64,000 nt of DNA. Origin: AC-32 sp963715575 (GTDB lineage: Bacteria; Actinomycetota; Thermoleophilia; Gaiellales; Gaiellaceae). The stretch covers positions 868,001 through 932,000 of the forward strand of contig OY970250.1 of assembly GCA_963715575.1 (NCBI GenBank). The letters run 5' to 3'. The translations under genes and the position numbers were made by a program. The notes under the pieces are model-generated. The model searched no databases. It saw nothing but the letters and a program-made list of their open reading frames with translations, and was not told the origin of the DNA. This document shows positions 15,930 through 24,868 of this stretch, one piece after another; position 1 is the stretch's first letter; the number at the start of each line of letters is the position of its first letter.

Positions 15930-17147
15930 CTAGCTTTCGCCGGTTCCGTCAACGGCCGGCAACTCCCACGTGCCACCGAGGCGAATCGCGCCGTCGCCGC
16001 CGGGGTCCTGGCCGAAGACGCTGAGCTCGAGCGCGCGCTCGGCGTGGTCGAGCTGCACTCCGTCCCCGCTCTCGAGGCTGACGTCGACGTAGAAGCGCCC
16101 CTCGCGCAGGGGCAGCCCCGGGAAGTGGAGCCGCAGCCGCTCGAGCTCACCCGGGCGCAGGCGCACCGACTCGGCCGTCTGCGAGCCGAGCCGCTGGTCG
16201 CCGGAGTCGCGCAGGCCGAGCGTGACGCGGCCTTCCTCGAGTCCCTCCTCCGCGAAGAGCCAGACCTCGAGCGCCATCGGCTCGCCTTCGGTGAAGCGGT
16301 CGCGCACCACGCCGTCGCCGGCCACCGCCCGCACCTCGTGCACGCGAACCGGCCCGCCGGAGCGCCCCTTGCGTCCGTCCGCGCTCGCCTGCGAGGCGTT
16401 GGCGAGCCGGCGGTGGTAGGCGCTCACGACGTCGCCGGCGTGGCCGCGCTCGACCGAGCGGCCGTGGTCGAGCAGCACCGCCTCGTCACACAGCCGCTCG
16501 ACCGCACCCGGGTCGTGCGAGACGAAGACGATCGTCCCGCCGCCGCGCTTGAAATCGCCGATCGCGCTGAAGCACTTCTGCTGGAACGCCTCGTCGCCGA
16601 CGGCGAGCACCTCGTCCAGCAGGAGCACGTCGGGCTGGACGTGCATCGCGACCGAGAAGCCGAGCCGCATGTACATCCCCGACGAGTACGTCCGCACCGG
16701 GACGTCGGCGAACGACTCGAGCTCTGCGAACGCGATGATCTCCTCCAGGTGCCGGTGAACGTACTCGCGCTTGAGCCCGTAGATGGCGGCGTTCAGGTAG
16801 ACGTTCTCGACGCCGGTGAACTCGGGGTGGAAGCCGGCGCCGATCTCGATCAGCGAGCCGACGCGCCCTCCGACGGCCAGCGTGCCGGTCGAGGGCGCGA
16901 AGATCCCGGCGAGCAGCTTCAGCAGCGTCGACTTTCCCGACCCGTTCGGGCCGACGATCCCGAAGGCCTGGCCGGGCGCGATGTCGAGGTCGACGTCGCG
17001 CAGCGCCCAGAGCTCGCGCGTGCGCGGCAGCTCGCGCCGAAGCAGCGCCGCCTTCAGCGAGCGGTCCTTCGAGAGTCGGATCGTGAACACCCGCCCCAGC
17101 CTGCGGGCGCGGATCTCCCCGGTCGCCACCGCGGCGCGCTGCGCCAT
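15930..17147 (-). CDS. Polysaccharide ABC exporter ATPase with Wzt-type C-terminal domain
   Basis: A 405-residue ATPase of the Wzt/TagH class. Walker A is GPNGSGKST, the signature is YSSGMYMRLGF, Walker B is VLLLDEVLAVGDE, and the switch is VSHD. Residues about 270-405 form the beta-sandwich found in Wzt proteins that bind the finished glycan end (VHEVRAVAGDGVVRDRFTEG onward). With the permease next door it should export an undecaprenyl-linked polysaccharide. ATG 17147 lies one base after the permease stop; TTG 17159 is possible but less likely. The C-terminal domain suggests that chain-end modification, perhaps by one of the nearby methyltransferases, licenses export. Confidence 0.9.
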   Translation of the reverse strand: MAQRAAVATGEIRARRLGRVFTIRLSKDRSLKAALLRRELPRTRELWALRDVDLDIAPGQAFGIVGPNGSGKSTLLKLLAGIFAPSTGTLAVGGRVGSLIEIGAGFHPEFTGVENVYLNAAIYGLKREYVHRHLEEIIAFAELESFADVPVRTYSSGMYMRLGFSVAMHVQPDVLLLDEVLAVGDEAFQQKCFSAIGDFKRGGGTIVFVSHDPGAVERLCDEAVLLDHGRSVERGHAGDVVSAYHRRLANASQASADGRKGRSGGPVRVHEVRAVAGDGVVRDRFTEGEPMALEVWLFAEEGLEEGRVTLGLRDSGDQRLGSQTAESVRLRPGELERLRLHFPGLPLREGRFYVDVSLESGDGVQLDHAERALELSVFGQDPGGDGAIRLGGTWELPAVDGTGES

Positions 17148-17148
17148 C

Positions 17149-17976
17149 TCAGAGCTCAATCGCGACGCGGTCCTCGAAGCGCTGCATCACCCAGAGGCCG
17201 ACCAGCGCGACGAGCGGGCCGGCGAGGAAGACGTAGATGAGCAGCGGCGTCCCCGGCACGGTCGCCTGCAGCACGACGGCGCGCACGCCCTCCACGTAGG
17301 GCGTGACCGGGTTCCCGTAGCGCATCAGCAGGATCAGCCAGCGGTGCGAGCTCGCGGCGCTGAACTGCTCGAGCCCGTACAGCACCGGCGTCAGGAAGAA
17401 CCACGGCAGGAAGACGACTGCGAGCAGGTGCTCGACGTCGCGGTAGAAGACGTTCGCGACCGAGAAGATCCACGCAAGCCCTAGCACGAGGCAGATCAGC
17501 GCGGCGACCATCGGGATCACGAGCACCACGGTGCGGGCGTTCTCGGGCTCGACGATCAGGTCGATCGGGATCAGGATCGCGAGCATCACGAAGATCGTCA
17601 CCGTCTGGGCGAGCACGGCCGAGGCGGGCACAAGCTCGCGCGGGAACCAGACCTTCTTGATCAGCTCGCCGTTCTGCACGAGCGAGGTCGTCCCAAGCTG
17701 GATGCCGGCCTGGAAGAACCCCCACACGGCGAGTCCCGAGAGCACGAACAGCGGGTAGTGCGGGATGTCCCCGGTCACCCGCCAGAGCACCGAGAAGACG
17801 AGCGTGTAGACGCCGATCATCGCCAGCGGGTAGATCAGCGACCAGAAGAGGCCGAGCGCCGAGCCCCTGAAGCGCGTGCGCAGCTCGCGGCGGATGAGCG
17901 TGCGCAGCAGCTCGCTGTAGCGCGGGAGCCAGCCGAGGGTCGGCAGTGCGACTCTGGTTGCGGTGTCGACGGCCAT
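17149..17976 (-). CDS. Polysaccharide ABC exporter permease (Wzm/TagG type)
   Basis: A 275-residue ABC-2 permease with about six transmembrane helices. LIRRELRTRFRGSALGLFWSLIYP is the conserved amphipathic and first-helix region in this family (shown here as landmarks LIRREL and GLFWSLIYPL). It partners the Wzt-like ATPase that follows 1 nt after its stop. ATG 17976 was chosen over the upstream GTG-type starts because a TATCCT -10 sits 7 nt before it and the family N-terminus begins there. Confidence 0.9.
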   Translation of the reverse strand: MAVDTATRVALPTLGWLPRYSELLRTLIRRELRTRFRGSALGLFWSLIYPLAMIGVYTLVFSVLWRVTGDIPHYPLFVLSGLAVWGFFQAGIQLGTTSLVQNGELIKKVWFPRELVPASAVLAQTVTIFVMLAILIPIDLIVEPENARTVVLVIPMVAALICLVLGLAWIFSVANVFYRDVEHLLAVVFLPWFFLTPVLYGLEQFSAASSHRWLILLMRYGNPVTPYVEGVRAVVLQATVPGTPLLIYVFLAGPLVALVGLWVMQRFEDRVAIEL

Positions 17977-17983
17977 CCGGGGC

Positions 17984-17991
17984 AGGATACT
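17984..17991. promoter_or_regulatory. Candidate bidirectional -10 region between ABC permease and first GT4 gene
   Basis: AGGATACT gives TATCCT on the minus strand, 7 nt before ATG 17976, and GATACT on the plus strand, 10 nt before GTG 18002. Overlapping -10 boxes and tiny leaders are implied. Confidence 0.4.
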
Positions 17992-18001
17992 GGCCGGTCC
18001 C

Positions 18002-19057
18002 GTGCGAATCGTCGTCGACGTCAGCCCGCTCTCCCGCCCGCGCACCGGGATCGGGAACTACATCCGCGGGATGGTGGCGGGCCTCGCCGAAGCTGCCGGC
18101 GGCAAGCACGAGCTGGTCGCGTTCGGGCCGTCGGGCCCGCAGGGGCGGGAGCGGATCGAGGAGGCGCTCGCCGGGCTCGAGGTCGAGGTGCGGACGCCGC
18201 TGATCCCACACGCCCTGCGCACCGCCTGGAGCCGGAGCGGCCGGCCGACGGTCGAGCGGCTTGTCGGGCGGCTTGACGTCTTCCACTTCTCGGACTGGAT
18301 GTACCCGGCGCAGCGGAGCGGCCTGCGGGCGACCACCGTCCACGACCTGGTGCCCCTGCGCTTCCCGGAGTGGGTCGAGCCCGAGACGCTGCGCCTGCAC
18401 GGGCCGAAGTACGAGAACGCGGCGGCGAGCTGCGACCGGATCTTCGCCAACTCGAGCTTCACCGCCTGGGATGTCGTCGAGCTACTCGGCGTTCCGCAGG
18501 ACCGGGTGCGGGTCGCCTACCCCGGGATCGACCCGCGCTTCTCGCCCGAGGGCGAGGTGGCCGACGTGGGCGGGCCGTACGTGCTCGCAGTCTCAACGCT
18601 CGAGCCACGCAAGAACCTGCCGGCGCTGGTGGCCGCCTTCGCGCTCCTGCGGCAGCGCCACCCAGAGCTGACGCTTGCGCTCGCCGGGCTCGAGGGCTGG
18701 GAGCAGGAGCCGCTGGGCGCCGAGGGCGTGCGCTTGCTCGGCTTCGTCTCGGACGACGAGCTCGCGCGGCTCTACCGCGGCGCGTCGGTCTTCGCCTACC
18801 CGTCGCGATTCGAGGGCTTCGGGATCCCGGTGGTCGAGGCGCTGGCGAGCGGCGTGCCCGCGGTGGTCTCGTCGCATCCGTCGCTGGACGAGGCGAGCGG
18901 CGAGGCTGCGATGCGGGCCGATCCTGACGATCCCGAGGACTTTGCCGACGCGCTCGAACAGGCCTTGGCCTCACCGCGCCGCACGGGCGTCGAGCACGCC
19001 TCGCGGTTCACCTGGCGCGCGTGCGGCGAGGCCGTTCTAGCCGGGTACCTAGACTGA
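18002..19057 (+). CDS. GT4 family glycosyltransferase 1
   Basis: A 351-residue GT-B retaining glycosyltransferase. N-terminal motif VSPLSRPRTGIGNYIRGM binds the acceptor side; the donor half has VSTLEPRKNLPALV and YPSRFEGFGIPVVEAL, the E-x7-E motif typical of GT4. It should transfer a hexose or deoxyhexose, often mannose, from an NDP-sugar to a lipid-linked glycan at the cytoplasmic face. GTG 18002 gives the normal MRIVVDVS start. It is first of three tandem GT4 genes that look like paralogues. Confidence 0.88.
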   Translation: MRIVVDVSPLSRPRTGIGNYIRGMVAGLAEAAGGKHELVAFGPSGPQGRERIEEALAGLEVEVRTPLIPHALRTAWSRSGRPTVERLVGRLDVFHFSDWMYPAQRSGLRATTVHDLVPLRFPEWVEPETLRLHGPKYENAAASCDRIFANSSFTAWDVVELLGVPQDRVRVAYPGIDPRFSPEGEVADVGGPYVLAVSTLEPRKNLPALVAAFALLRQRHPELTLALAGLEGWEQEPLGAEGVRLLGFVSDDELARLYRGASVFAYPSRFEGFGIPVVEALASGVPAVVSSHPSLDEASGEAAMRADPDDPEDFADALEQALASPRRTGVEHASRFTWRACGEAVLAGYLD

Positions 19058-19062
19058 TCCAC

Positions 19063-20061
19063 GTGCTGAGCGTGGGCATGGACGTCTCGGCGCTCGCGCT
19101 CACGCGGGCGGGCACCGCGCGGCACATCCGCTCGCTGCTGGCCGCGCTTGAACCGGAGGATGTGGACGTGCGCCGCTACGGGCTCGGAGGCTCGTCGCGG
19201 GCGCTCGTGCCGGTGCGCGACCTCGGCTGGTACCTGGCGGCGCTGCCGGCGAAGGCGCGGCGGGACGGCATGGACGTTCTGCACTGCCCCACCCAGCGAG
19301 CGCCGCTGCGCTCACGCGTGCCGCTGGTCGTCACCTTCCACGACCTGGCGGTGCTGCGGCACCCGGAGACCTTCAACCGCTGGACACGAACCTATTCGCG
19401 AGCCGTGCTGCCGCGCGTGGCGAAGGCGGCGAGCCGCCTGATCGCGGTCTCGGAGTTCACGAAGCGGGAGCTGCTGGAGCTGCTCGACGTTCCCGTGGAG
19501 AACGTTCGCGTGATCCCGAACGCCGTCGACCAACAGTTCACGGCCGAGGGCGAAGCCGCGCCCGGCGACTACCTCCTGGCCGTCTCGACGCTCGAGCCCC
19601 GCAAGAACCTCCCCCGCCTGGTCGAGGGCTATCTGGGCGCCAGCCTGAACGGTCTTCCTCTGCTCGTCGTCGGCGCTCAGGGCTGGGGCGGCGTCCAGGT
19701 GGAGGGGGATGGCGTGCGCTGGCTCGGCGAGGTGAGCGACGACGAGCTCGCCCGCCTGTACCGCGGGGCGAAGGCAGTCGCCTACGTCCCGCTCTACGAG
19801 GGCTTCGGCCTGCCGGTGCTCGAGGCGATGGCCTGCGGCGCGCCGGTCGTCGCCGCCCGCACCGAGGCGCTGGAGGAGGTCGCCGGCGGCGCGGCCGTGC
19901 TCGTCGACCCGCTCGACCCGGACGCGATCGCGGCCGGACTGACCGAGGCGATCGACCGGCGCGAGGAGTTGCGGCCGCTCGGCCTCGAGCGGGCGCGCGC
20001 CTTCGACTGGCACGAGGTGGCGCGCGAGACGGTCGCGGTGTACCGCGAAGCTGCGGCATGA
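19063..20061 (+). CDS. GT4 family glycosyltransferase 2
   Basis: A 332-residue GT4 enzyme similar in layout to its two neighbours. Markers are DVSALALTRAGTARHI near the N-terminus, VSEFTKRELLELL in the linker, VSTLEPRKNLPRLV for donor phosphate binding, and YEGFGLPVLEAM as the E-x7-E site. It starts 5 nt after the first GT4 gene at GTG 19063 (ATG 19078 also fits) and overlaps the third by ATGA. The sugar and linkage cannot be inferred. Confidence 0.87.
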   Translation: MLSVGMDVSALALTRAGTARHIRSLLAALEPEDVDVRRYGLGGSSRALVPVRDLGWYLAALPAKARRDGMDVLHCPTQRAPLRSRVPLVVTFHDLAVLRHPETFNRWTRTYSRAVLPRVAKAASRLIAVSEFTKRELLELLDVPVENVRVIPNAVDQQFTAEGEAAPGDYLLAVSTLEPRKNLPRLVEGYLGASLNGLPLLVVGAQGWGGVQVEGDGVRWLGEVSDDELARLYRGAKAVAYVPLYEGFGLPVLEAMACGAPVVAARTEALEEVAGGAAVLVDPLDPDAIAAGLTEAIDRREELRPLGLERARAFDWHEVARETVAVYREAAA

Positions 20062-21110
20062 GCACGCCGCTCGTCGTGCTCGATGCCGACGTGCTCGGCC
20101 GGGGGCGCACGGGCGACGAGACCTACGTCCGCTCCCTGCTCCGCGAACTCGCCGCAGCTTCGCCGAGCGACCTGCGGCTGGCGGCGATCACGCGCCGCCC
20201 GGATCTCGTACCCGCCGGGATCGAGCCGGTCGAGCTGCCCGCCCGCAGCCAGGTCGCGCGCATGGCCTTCTCCGTCCCGCGCCTGCTCCGCCGCCTCGGC
20301 CCGGCGCTGGCCCACTTCGTGCACGCACTCCCGCTCAGGTGCCCCTGCCCGGCCGTGGTCACGATCCAGGACCTCTCCTTCGAGCGCGACCCGTCGGTGA
20401 TGGGCACCCGCGACCGGCTGATCTTCCGCGCGGCCGTCCCCCGCGCCGCCCGCCGCGCCGCCCGGGTGCTCGCGATCTCGGAGCTGACCAAGCGCGACCT
20501 CGTCGAGCTCTACGGGATCCCCGACCAGAAGATCACCGTCACGCCGCTCGCCGCCGACCCGGCCTTCGGCCTCGAGGGCTCCTCGCCGGACGGCGAGCCG
20601 TACGCGCTCTTTGTCGGCGCGCTGCAGGCGCGCAAGGAGGCGACGACCGCGATCGAGGCGCTGTCGCTGATCGGCGAGTCCGCGCCGAGGCTCGTGCTCG
20701 TCGGCCCCGACAAGGGCGGCCGCGCGGAGGCCGAGCAAACTGCAGCCCGGCTCGGCGTCCCGGTCGAGCTGCGCGGCCACGTCCCGCAGGCCGAGCTCGC
20801 GGCGCTCTACCGCGGGGCAGCCTGCCTCGTCTTCCCCAGCCGCTACGAGGGCTTCGGCCTGCCGCTGCTGGAGGCGATGGCCTCCGGCACACCCGTCGTC
20901 GCCACGACTGCCGGCGCGCTGCCCGAGGTCGCCGGCGGGGCGGCGATCCTGGTCGAGCCCGGCAACCCGGTCGCGCTCGCGGGCGGAATCGAGCGGGCGC
21001 TGGCCGACCACGAGCGTCTGCGCGAAGCCGGCCTCGCCCGCGCAGCCCGCTACTCGTGGGCCGAGACCGCGCGGCTCACGCTCGAGGTCTACCGGGAGCT
21101 GCTCGCGTGA
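20058..21110 (+). CDS. GT4 family glycosyltransferase 3
   Basis: A 350-residue GT4 enzyme. DADVLGRGRTGDETYVRSLL replaces the usual N-terminal glycine loop; VGALQARKEATTAIEAL is a variant of the EPRKN donor motif (Q-A-R-K), and YEGFGLPLLEAM is the E-x7-E site. The changed donor motif may mean a different sugar nucleotide from the first two enzymes. It is joined to the GT4 gene before it (ATGA) and the GT2 gene after it (GTGA) by 4-nt overlaps. Confidence 0.87.
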   Translation: MSTPLVVLDADVLGRGRTGDETYVRSLLRELAAASPSDLRLAAITRRPDLVPAGIEPVELPARSQVARMAFSVPRLLRRLGPALAHFVHALPLRCPCPAVVTIQDLSFERDPSVMGTRDRLIFRAAVPRAARRAARVLAISELTKRDLVELYGIPDQKITVTPLAADPAFGLEGSSPDGEPYALFVGALQARKEATTAIEALSLIGESAPRLVLVGPDKGGRAEAEQTAARLGVPVELRGHVPQAELAALYRGAACLVFPSRYEGFGLPLLEAMASGTPVVATTAGALPEVAGGAAILVEPGNPVALAGGIERALADHERLREAGLARAARYSWAETARLTLEVYRELLA

Positions 21111-21859
21111 AGACGGCCGCGGTCGTGATCTGGACGCCCGGCGACCCGGATCCCCAGCCGTGCCTTGACTCGCTCGCGCCGCAGGTCGAGGAGCTCGTCA
21201 TCACCGTCAATCCCGGCGGCTCCGCCTCGACGAACGGCGCGCGGGTGATCGCCAACGAGCGGACGCTCGGCTTCGGCGCGAACATCAACCGCGGCGTCGC
21301 CGCCACGAGCGCGCCCTACGTGATCGCCTCGAACTCCGACATCGAGGTCACGCCAAGAGCGATCGCCGAGCTGACCGGCTTCGCCTACGCCCACCCGCGC
21401 TGCGGGATCGCCGCGCCACAGCTCCGGTACCCGGACGGGCGCTGGCAGCCCTCACGCCGCAGCTTCCCGACGATCCGGGGCACGCTCGTCCGCCGCACGC
21501 CGCTGCGCCGCTGGCTCCACCCTGAGCAGCGCCAACGCCGCCACTACCTGCTCGACGAGCAGCCCGACGAGCCGGCGCCGTCCGACTGGTTCCTGGGCGC
21601 GTTCCTGCTCCTGCGGCGGGAGATGCTCGAGCAGCTCGGCGGCCTCGACGAGGGCTACCGCCTGTACGGCGAGGACATCGACCTGGCCTACCGCGCCCGC
21701 GAGGCCGGTTGGGAACGCTGGTATGTGCCCAACGCCGTGGTCGTCCACCACCACCAGGCCGTGACCGACCGCCGCTTCTTCACGCGCCGGACGCTCTGGC
21801 ACTGGCACTCGATCGCCCGCTTCGTGCGCAAGCATCCCGAGAGCCTGCGCGCCCTCTGA
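21107..21859 (+). CDS. GT2 family glycosyltransferase, rhamnosyltransferase-like
   Basis: A 250-residue inverting GT-A enzyme of the WbbL type. VVIWTPGDPDPQPCLDSL is the first strand region, ASNSDIEVTP carries the metal-binding Asp pair, WFLGAFLLLRREML precedes the acceptor loop, and LYGEDIDLAYRAREAGW is the ED-x-D catalytic region. Relatives add rhamnose or a similar deoxysugar to a growing glycan. The GTG start at 21107 overlaps the GT4 stop by 4 nt. The C-terminus (RRTLWHWHSIARF) is typical of the family. Confidence 0.85.
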   Translation: MKTAAVVIWTPGDPDPQPCLDSLAPQVEELVITVNPGGSASTNGARVIANERTLGFGANINRGVAATSAPYVIASNSDIEVTPRAIAELTGFAYAHPRCGIAAPQLRYPDGRWQPSRRSFPTIRGTLVRRTPLRRWLHPEQRQRRHYLLDEQPDEPAPSDWFLGAFLLLRREMLEQLGGLDEGYRLYGEDIDLAYRAREAGWERWYVPNAVVVHHHQAVTDRRFFTRRTLWHWHSIARFVRKHPESLRAL

Positions 21860-21872
21860 GTACGCTTGCGCC

Positions 21873-23900
21873 ATGGCTCAGACACAAGGAGTCAACGTCG
21901 TCGGCTTCTTCCGCGCCGAGTTCGGCCAAGGCGAGGCGGCGCGCCGCGTGCTGCTCGCGCTGCGTCAGGCGGACGTGCCGTTCTCGGCGATCAGCTACGA
22001 CCGGGTGCCGCACCGGCAGGAGCACCCGTTCGAGGCCAACGGCACCGCCGAGTACCCGGCCAACGTCATCTGCCTGAACGCCGAGCATCTGCTGCAGTTC
22101 GTGCAGGACGGCGGGGCGGCCCTGCTCCGCCGGCGCTCCGCCGCCGGGCTCTGGTTCTGGGAGGGAAGCCGGATGCCGCGCGAGCTGCGGCCGGCGATCG
22201 ACCTGCTCGACGAGATCTGGGTGGCGAGCGACTTCGTCGCGCAGACGATCGCGCTCGAGACGGACAAGCCCGTGCTCACCTTCCCGCTGCCAGTGATCCC
22301 CCCGGAGCCCGCCACGCTCACGCGCAGCGACCTCGGCATCCCGGACGACCGCTTCGTGTTCCTGTTCGTGTTCGACTTCTTCAGCACGGTCGAGCGCAAG
22401 AATCCGCTCGGCCTGGTCGAGGCGTTCACGCGCGCCTTCCCCGAGCCGGGTCGGCCGCTCCTCTACCTGAAGAGCATCAACGGCGACCGCGCGCCCGCCG
22501 ACCTGCAGCGGCTGCAGGCGGCGATCGGCGACCGCCCCGACATCGTGCTCTCGGACGGCTACGTGAGCGGCGAGCGGCTGGCCTCGCTGACTGCGGCCGG
22601 CGACTGCTACGTCTCGCTCCACCGCAGCGAAGGGTTCGGCCTGACGATCGCGGAGGCGATGGCGCTCGGCAAGCCGGCAATCGCCACCGGCTATTCGGGC
22701 AACCTCGCCTTCATGGACGAGCACTCGAGTTACCTCGTCCCGTACGCGCTCACCGAGCTCGAGCGGGCCGTCGGGCCGTATCCCGCCGGGACCGTGTGGG
22801 CGGAGCCGGACCTGGAGGTCGCAGCCGAGCTGTTGCGCGAGGTCGCGGATGATCCGCAGCGAGCGCGGGAGCGCGGCGAGCTGGGGCGGGCCGCGGTCGC
22901 CGAGCGGCAGTCGGTCGAGCGGGCGGCGGCGTTCGTGGCGGGTCGCGTGCCGGAGCTCGAGCGCATCGCGCACGAGCGCGCGAGCCGCGAGACAGCGGGG
23001 ACGCGCGTGGCGGCATATGTCGCAGACGGCCCAAGCGTCTCGTGGGATGCACCCTCGCGCTTCGGGAGGATCGGGCGGCTCTCCCGGCGGCTGCTGCTGC
23101 GCCTGCTGCGCCCGTACTTGTTCCGCCAGCACGAGCTCGAGACGCTGCTCGCGGTCGGGATCGAGGACCTCGAGCGGGCGCAGGAGCGGCTCGAGAACAC
23201 GATCCACCGGCTCCACGACGCAGCCTTGAGCACGATCCGCGACACCGATCTTAGGATCGACGAGCTGGAGCGCGAGCTCTACCCCGAGCCTTACACCGCC
23301 GAGGCAGCAGCGAGCGGGCAGGACAGCACCTATGCCAGCTTCGAGGACGTCTTCCGTGGCCCGGAGGAGCGAGTGCGCGGGCTGCTCGAGCCGTACGTCG
23401 AGCTGCTCGCCGGCCACGGGGCCGTGCTCGACGTCGGCTGCGGCCGCGGCGAGCTGCTTTCCCTGCTCGGGGAAGCGGGCATCCGAGCGCGCGGTGTCGA
23501 CACCGACGAAGGCATGGTCGCCCGGGCACGGCGGCTCGGCCTGGACGTCGAGCACGACGACGGGATCGCCTATCTCGACCGGCTGGAGCCGGCGAGCCTC
23601 GGTGCCGTGACCGCGATCCACGTCGTCGAGCATTTGCCGTACGAACAGCTCGAGCGCCTGTTCGCGGCCGCCCGCACCGCGCTCCGCCCCGGTGGGCTGC
23701 TCGTCGCGGAGACGATCAACCCCCACTCCCTCTCGGCCTTCAAGACCTTCTGGGTCGACCCGACCCACCGCGGCCCCGTCTTCCCGGAGGTTGCGCGCAC
23801 GCTGGCCTTGATCCACGGCTTCGGCTCGGCCGAGATCATCCACCCGCGCGGCGGCGACTGGCGCGAGGCGACCGAGTACGCACTGGTGGCTACGGCTTAA
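21873..23900 (+). CDS. Fused glycosyltransferase - coiled coil - SAM methyltransferase
   Basis: A 675-residue fusion. Residues 1 to about 360 are a GT-B glycosyltransferase: VVGFFRAEFGQGEAARRV at the start, FWEGSRMP, ERKNPLGLVEAF and HRSEGFGLTIAEAMALG as the donor E-x7-E site. Residues about 415-470 are charged heptad-like helix (ELETLLAVGIEDLERAQERL onward) that reads as a coiled coil. Residues about 490-675 form a class I methyltransferase: VLDVGCGRGELLSLL (SAM loop, near 519), VDTD, HVVEHLPYEQL and LRPGGLLVAETINP. It may cap or methylate the sugar its own GT domain adds, a chain-terminating act like that of WbdD. Its TAA shares TTAA with the convergent gene. Confidence 0.87.
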   Translation: MAQTQGVNVVGFFRAEFGQGEAARRVLLALRQADVPFSAISYDRVPHRQEHPFEANGTAEYPANVICLNAEHLLQFVQDGGAALLRRRSAAGLWFWEGSRMPRELRPAIDLLDEIWVASDFVAQTIALETDKPVLTFPLPVIPPEPATLTRSDLGIPDDRFVFLFVFDFFSTVERKNPLGLVEAFTRAFPEPGRPLLYLKSINGDRAPADLQRLQAAIGDRPDIVLSDGYVSGERLASLTAAGDCYVSLHRSEGFGLTIAEAMALGKPAIATGYSGNLAFMDEHSSYLVPYALTELERAVGPYPAGTVWAEPDLEVAAELLREVADDPQRARERGELGRAAVAERQSVERAAAFVAGRVPELERIAHERASRETAGTRVAAYVADGPSVSWDAPSRFGRIGRLSRRLLLRLLRPYLFRQHELETLLAVGIEDLERAQERLENTIHRLHDAALSTIRDTDLRIDELERELYPEPYTAEAAASGQDSTYASFEDVFRGPEERVRGLLEPYVELLAGHGAVLDVGCGRGELLSLLGEAGIRARGVDTDEGMVARARRLGLDVEHDDGIAYLDRLEPASLGAVTAIHVVEHLPYEQLERLFAAARTALRPGGLLVAETINPHSLSAFKTFWVDPTHRGPVFPEVARTLALIHGFGSAEIIHPRGGDWREATEYALVATA

Positions 23901-24868
23901 GGCGGGGCCCAGCTCTTCGCCCAGTGGTGCACGGCGTAGGCGCCGGTGAAATCCTCGAAGCGGCGCTCGGGCTCGTCCCACAGGTACGGCGAGAAGTATT
24001 CACGCGGTAAGACGGTCACCTCCGGGAAGGCCCAGAGCACGTGCGTGAGGAACGGCGGCCCGGTCCGCGGCGACGGCGTGCCGGCGACCGCGAGGGACAG
24101 CTCGGCGGCGCGGCGGAACGCTGGTTGGCCGGGAACGCAGCCGAGCACGCTCGTCTCGACGATTCCCGGCAGGCCGAAGCCGGCGAAGGCGCTCAGGCCG
24201 CGCAGCAGCGGATCGAGCGGCCGCAGGCACTCGACGTCGGTGTCCACGTACACCCCGCCGTGCCGGGCGAGAACATGGAAGCGGGCGATGTCCGACCGAG
24301 CCGAGGCATCCGGAGCGCGCTCGAGCGCCGCCGAGTCGATCCCGAGCGAACCCAGGTCGTCGTCGCCCCAGAGGCGGTGGGCCCAGCGCGGATGGTGCGC
24401 CTCCCAGCTCGCGCCGAACGCCTGCTGCTCCTCCGACAGCGGCCTCGAGCCGAGCCAGAGCCGGTGCAAGATCCGGGGGATCCGGCGCCTGCCGAATCGA
24501 CGGACGAGCGGCCCAGGCAGCGCCCGCTCGGTCTCCCCGCGAGGGACGATCTCGAGCTCGGCGCTCGTCCCGACGCCCAGCCAGCGCACGTCCTCGTGCA
24601 CGAGATCGAGCTCGAGCTCGTGACGCCCGGGCCGGTCGGGCGCGATCACCGTCACCGGCGCGAGCGTGGACGCACCCGGCTCGAGCGGCGCCGGCAACGG
24701 CGAGCGGGGGCCCTCCCGGCCGTCGAGCCGGCAGGACAGGCGAATGCGCGGTTCCGCATCGAGCCCTCCCGGCCAGCGCTCACTCCCGGTGTTCGTCACC
24801 TCGACCAGCAGGCCGCGGTGCTCGCCGGCGTACATGCGCAGGTCGGGCTCGAGCAGCCGCACGCTCAC
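23897..24868 (-). CDS. DxD-type sugar transferase with N-terminal beta-sandwich domain
   Basis: A 323-residue protein. Residues about 1-110 look like an Ig-like or Wzt-type beta-sandwich (YAGEHRGLLVEVTNTGSERW, then PGRHELELDLVHEDVRW). Residues about 120-323 are a glycosyltransferase of the Gly_transf_sug/Och1-like type: IPRILHRLWLGSRPL, SDIARFHVLARHGGVYVDTD with the DTD metal motif, and VHHWAKSW at the C-terminus. GTG 24868 overlaps the upstream GT2-like gene by 4 nt. The added beta-domain may bind the acceptor glycan; that is an inference. Confidence 0.78.
   Translation of the reverse strand: MSVRLLEPDLRMYAGEHRGLLVEVTNTGSERWPGGLDAEPRIRLSCRLDGREGPRSPLPAPLEPGASTLAPVTVIAPDRPGRHELELDLVHEDVRWLGVGTSAELEIVPRGETERALPGPLVRRFGRRRIPRILHRLWLGSRPLSEEQQAFGASWEAHHPRWAHRLWGDDDLGSLGIDSAALERAPDASARSDIARFHVLARHGGVYVDTDVECLRPLDPLLRGLSAFAGFGLPGIVETSVLGCVPGQPAFRRAAELSLAVAGTPSPRTGPPFLTHVLWAFPEVTVLPREYFSPYLWDEPERRFEDFTGAYAVHHWAKSWAPP

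Noticed and set aside
21780..23981. 733-codon minus-strand open frame
   Set aside because: Opposite the GT-methyltransferase fusion, whose motifs are unambiguous; the minus translation is a low-complexity His/Gln/Arg/Asp shadow typical of high-GC DNA.
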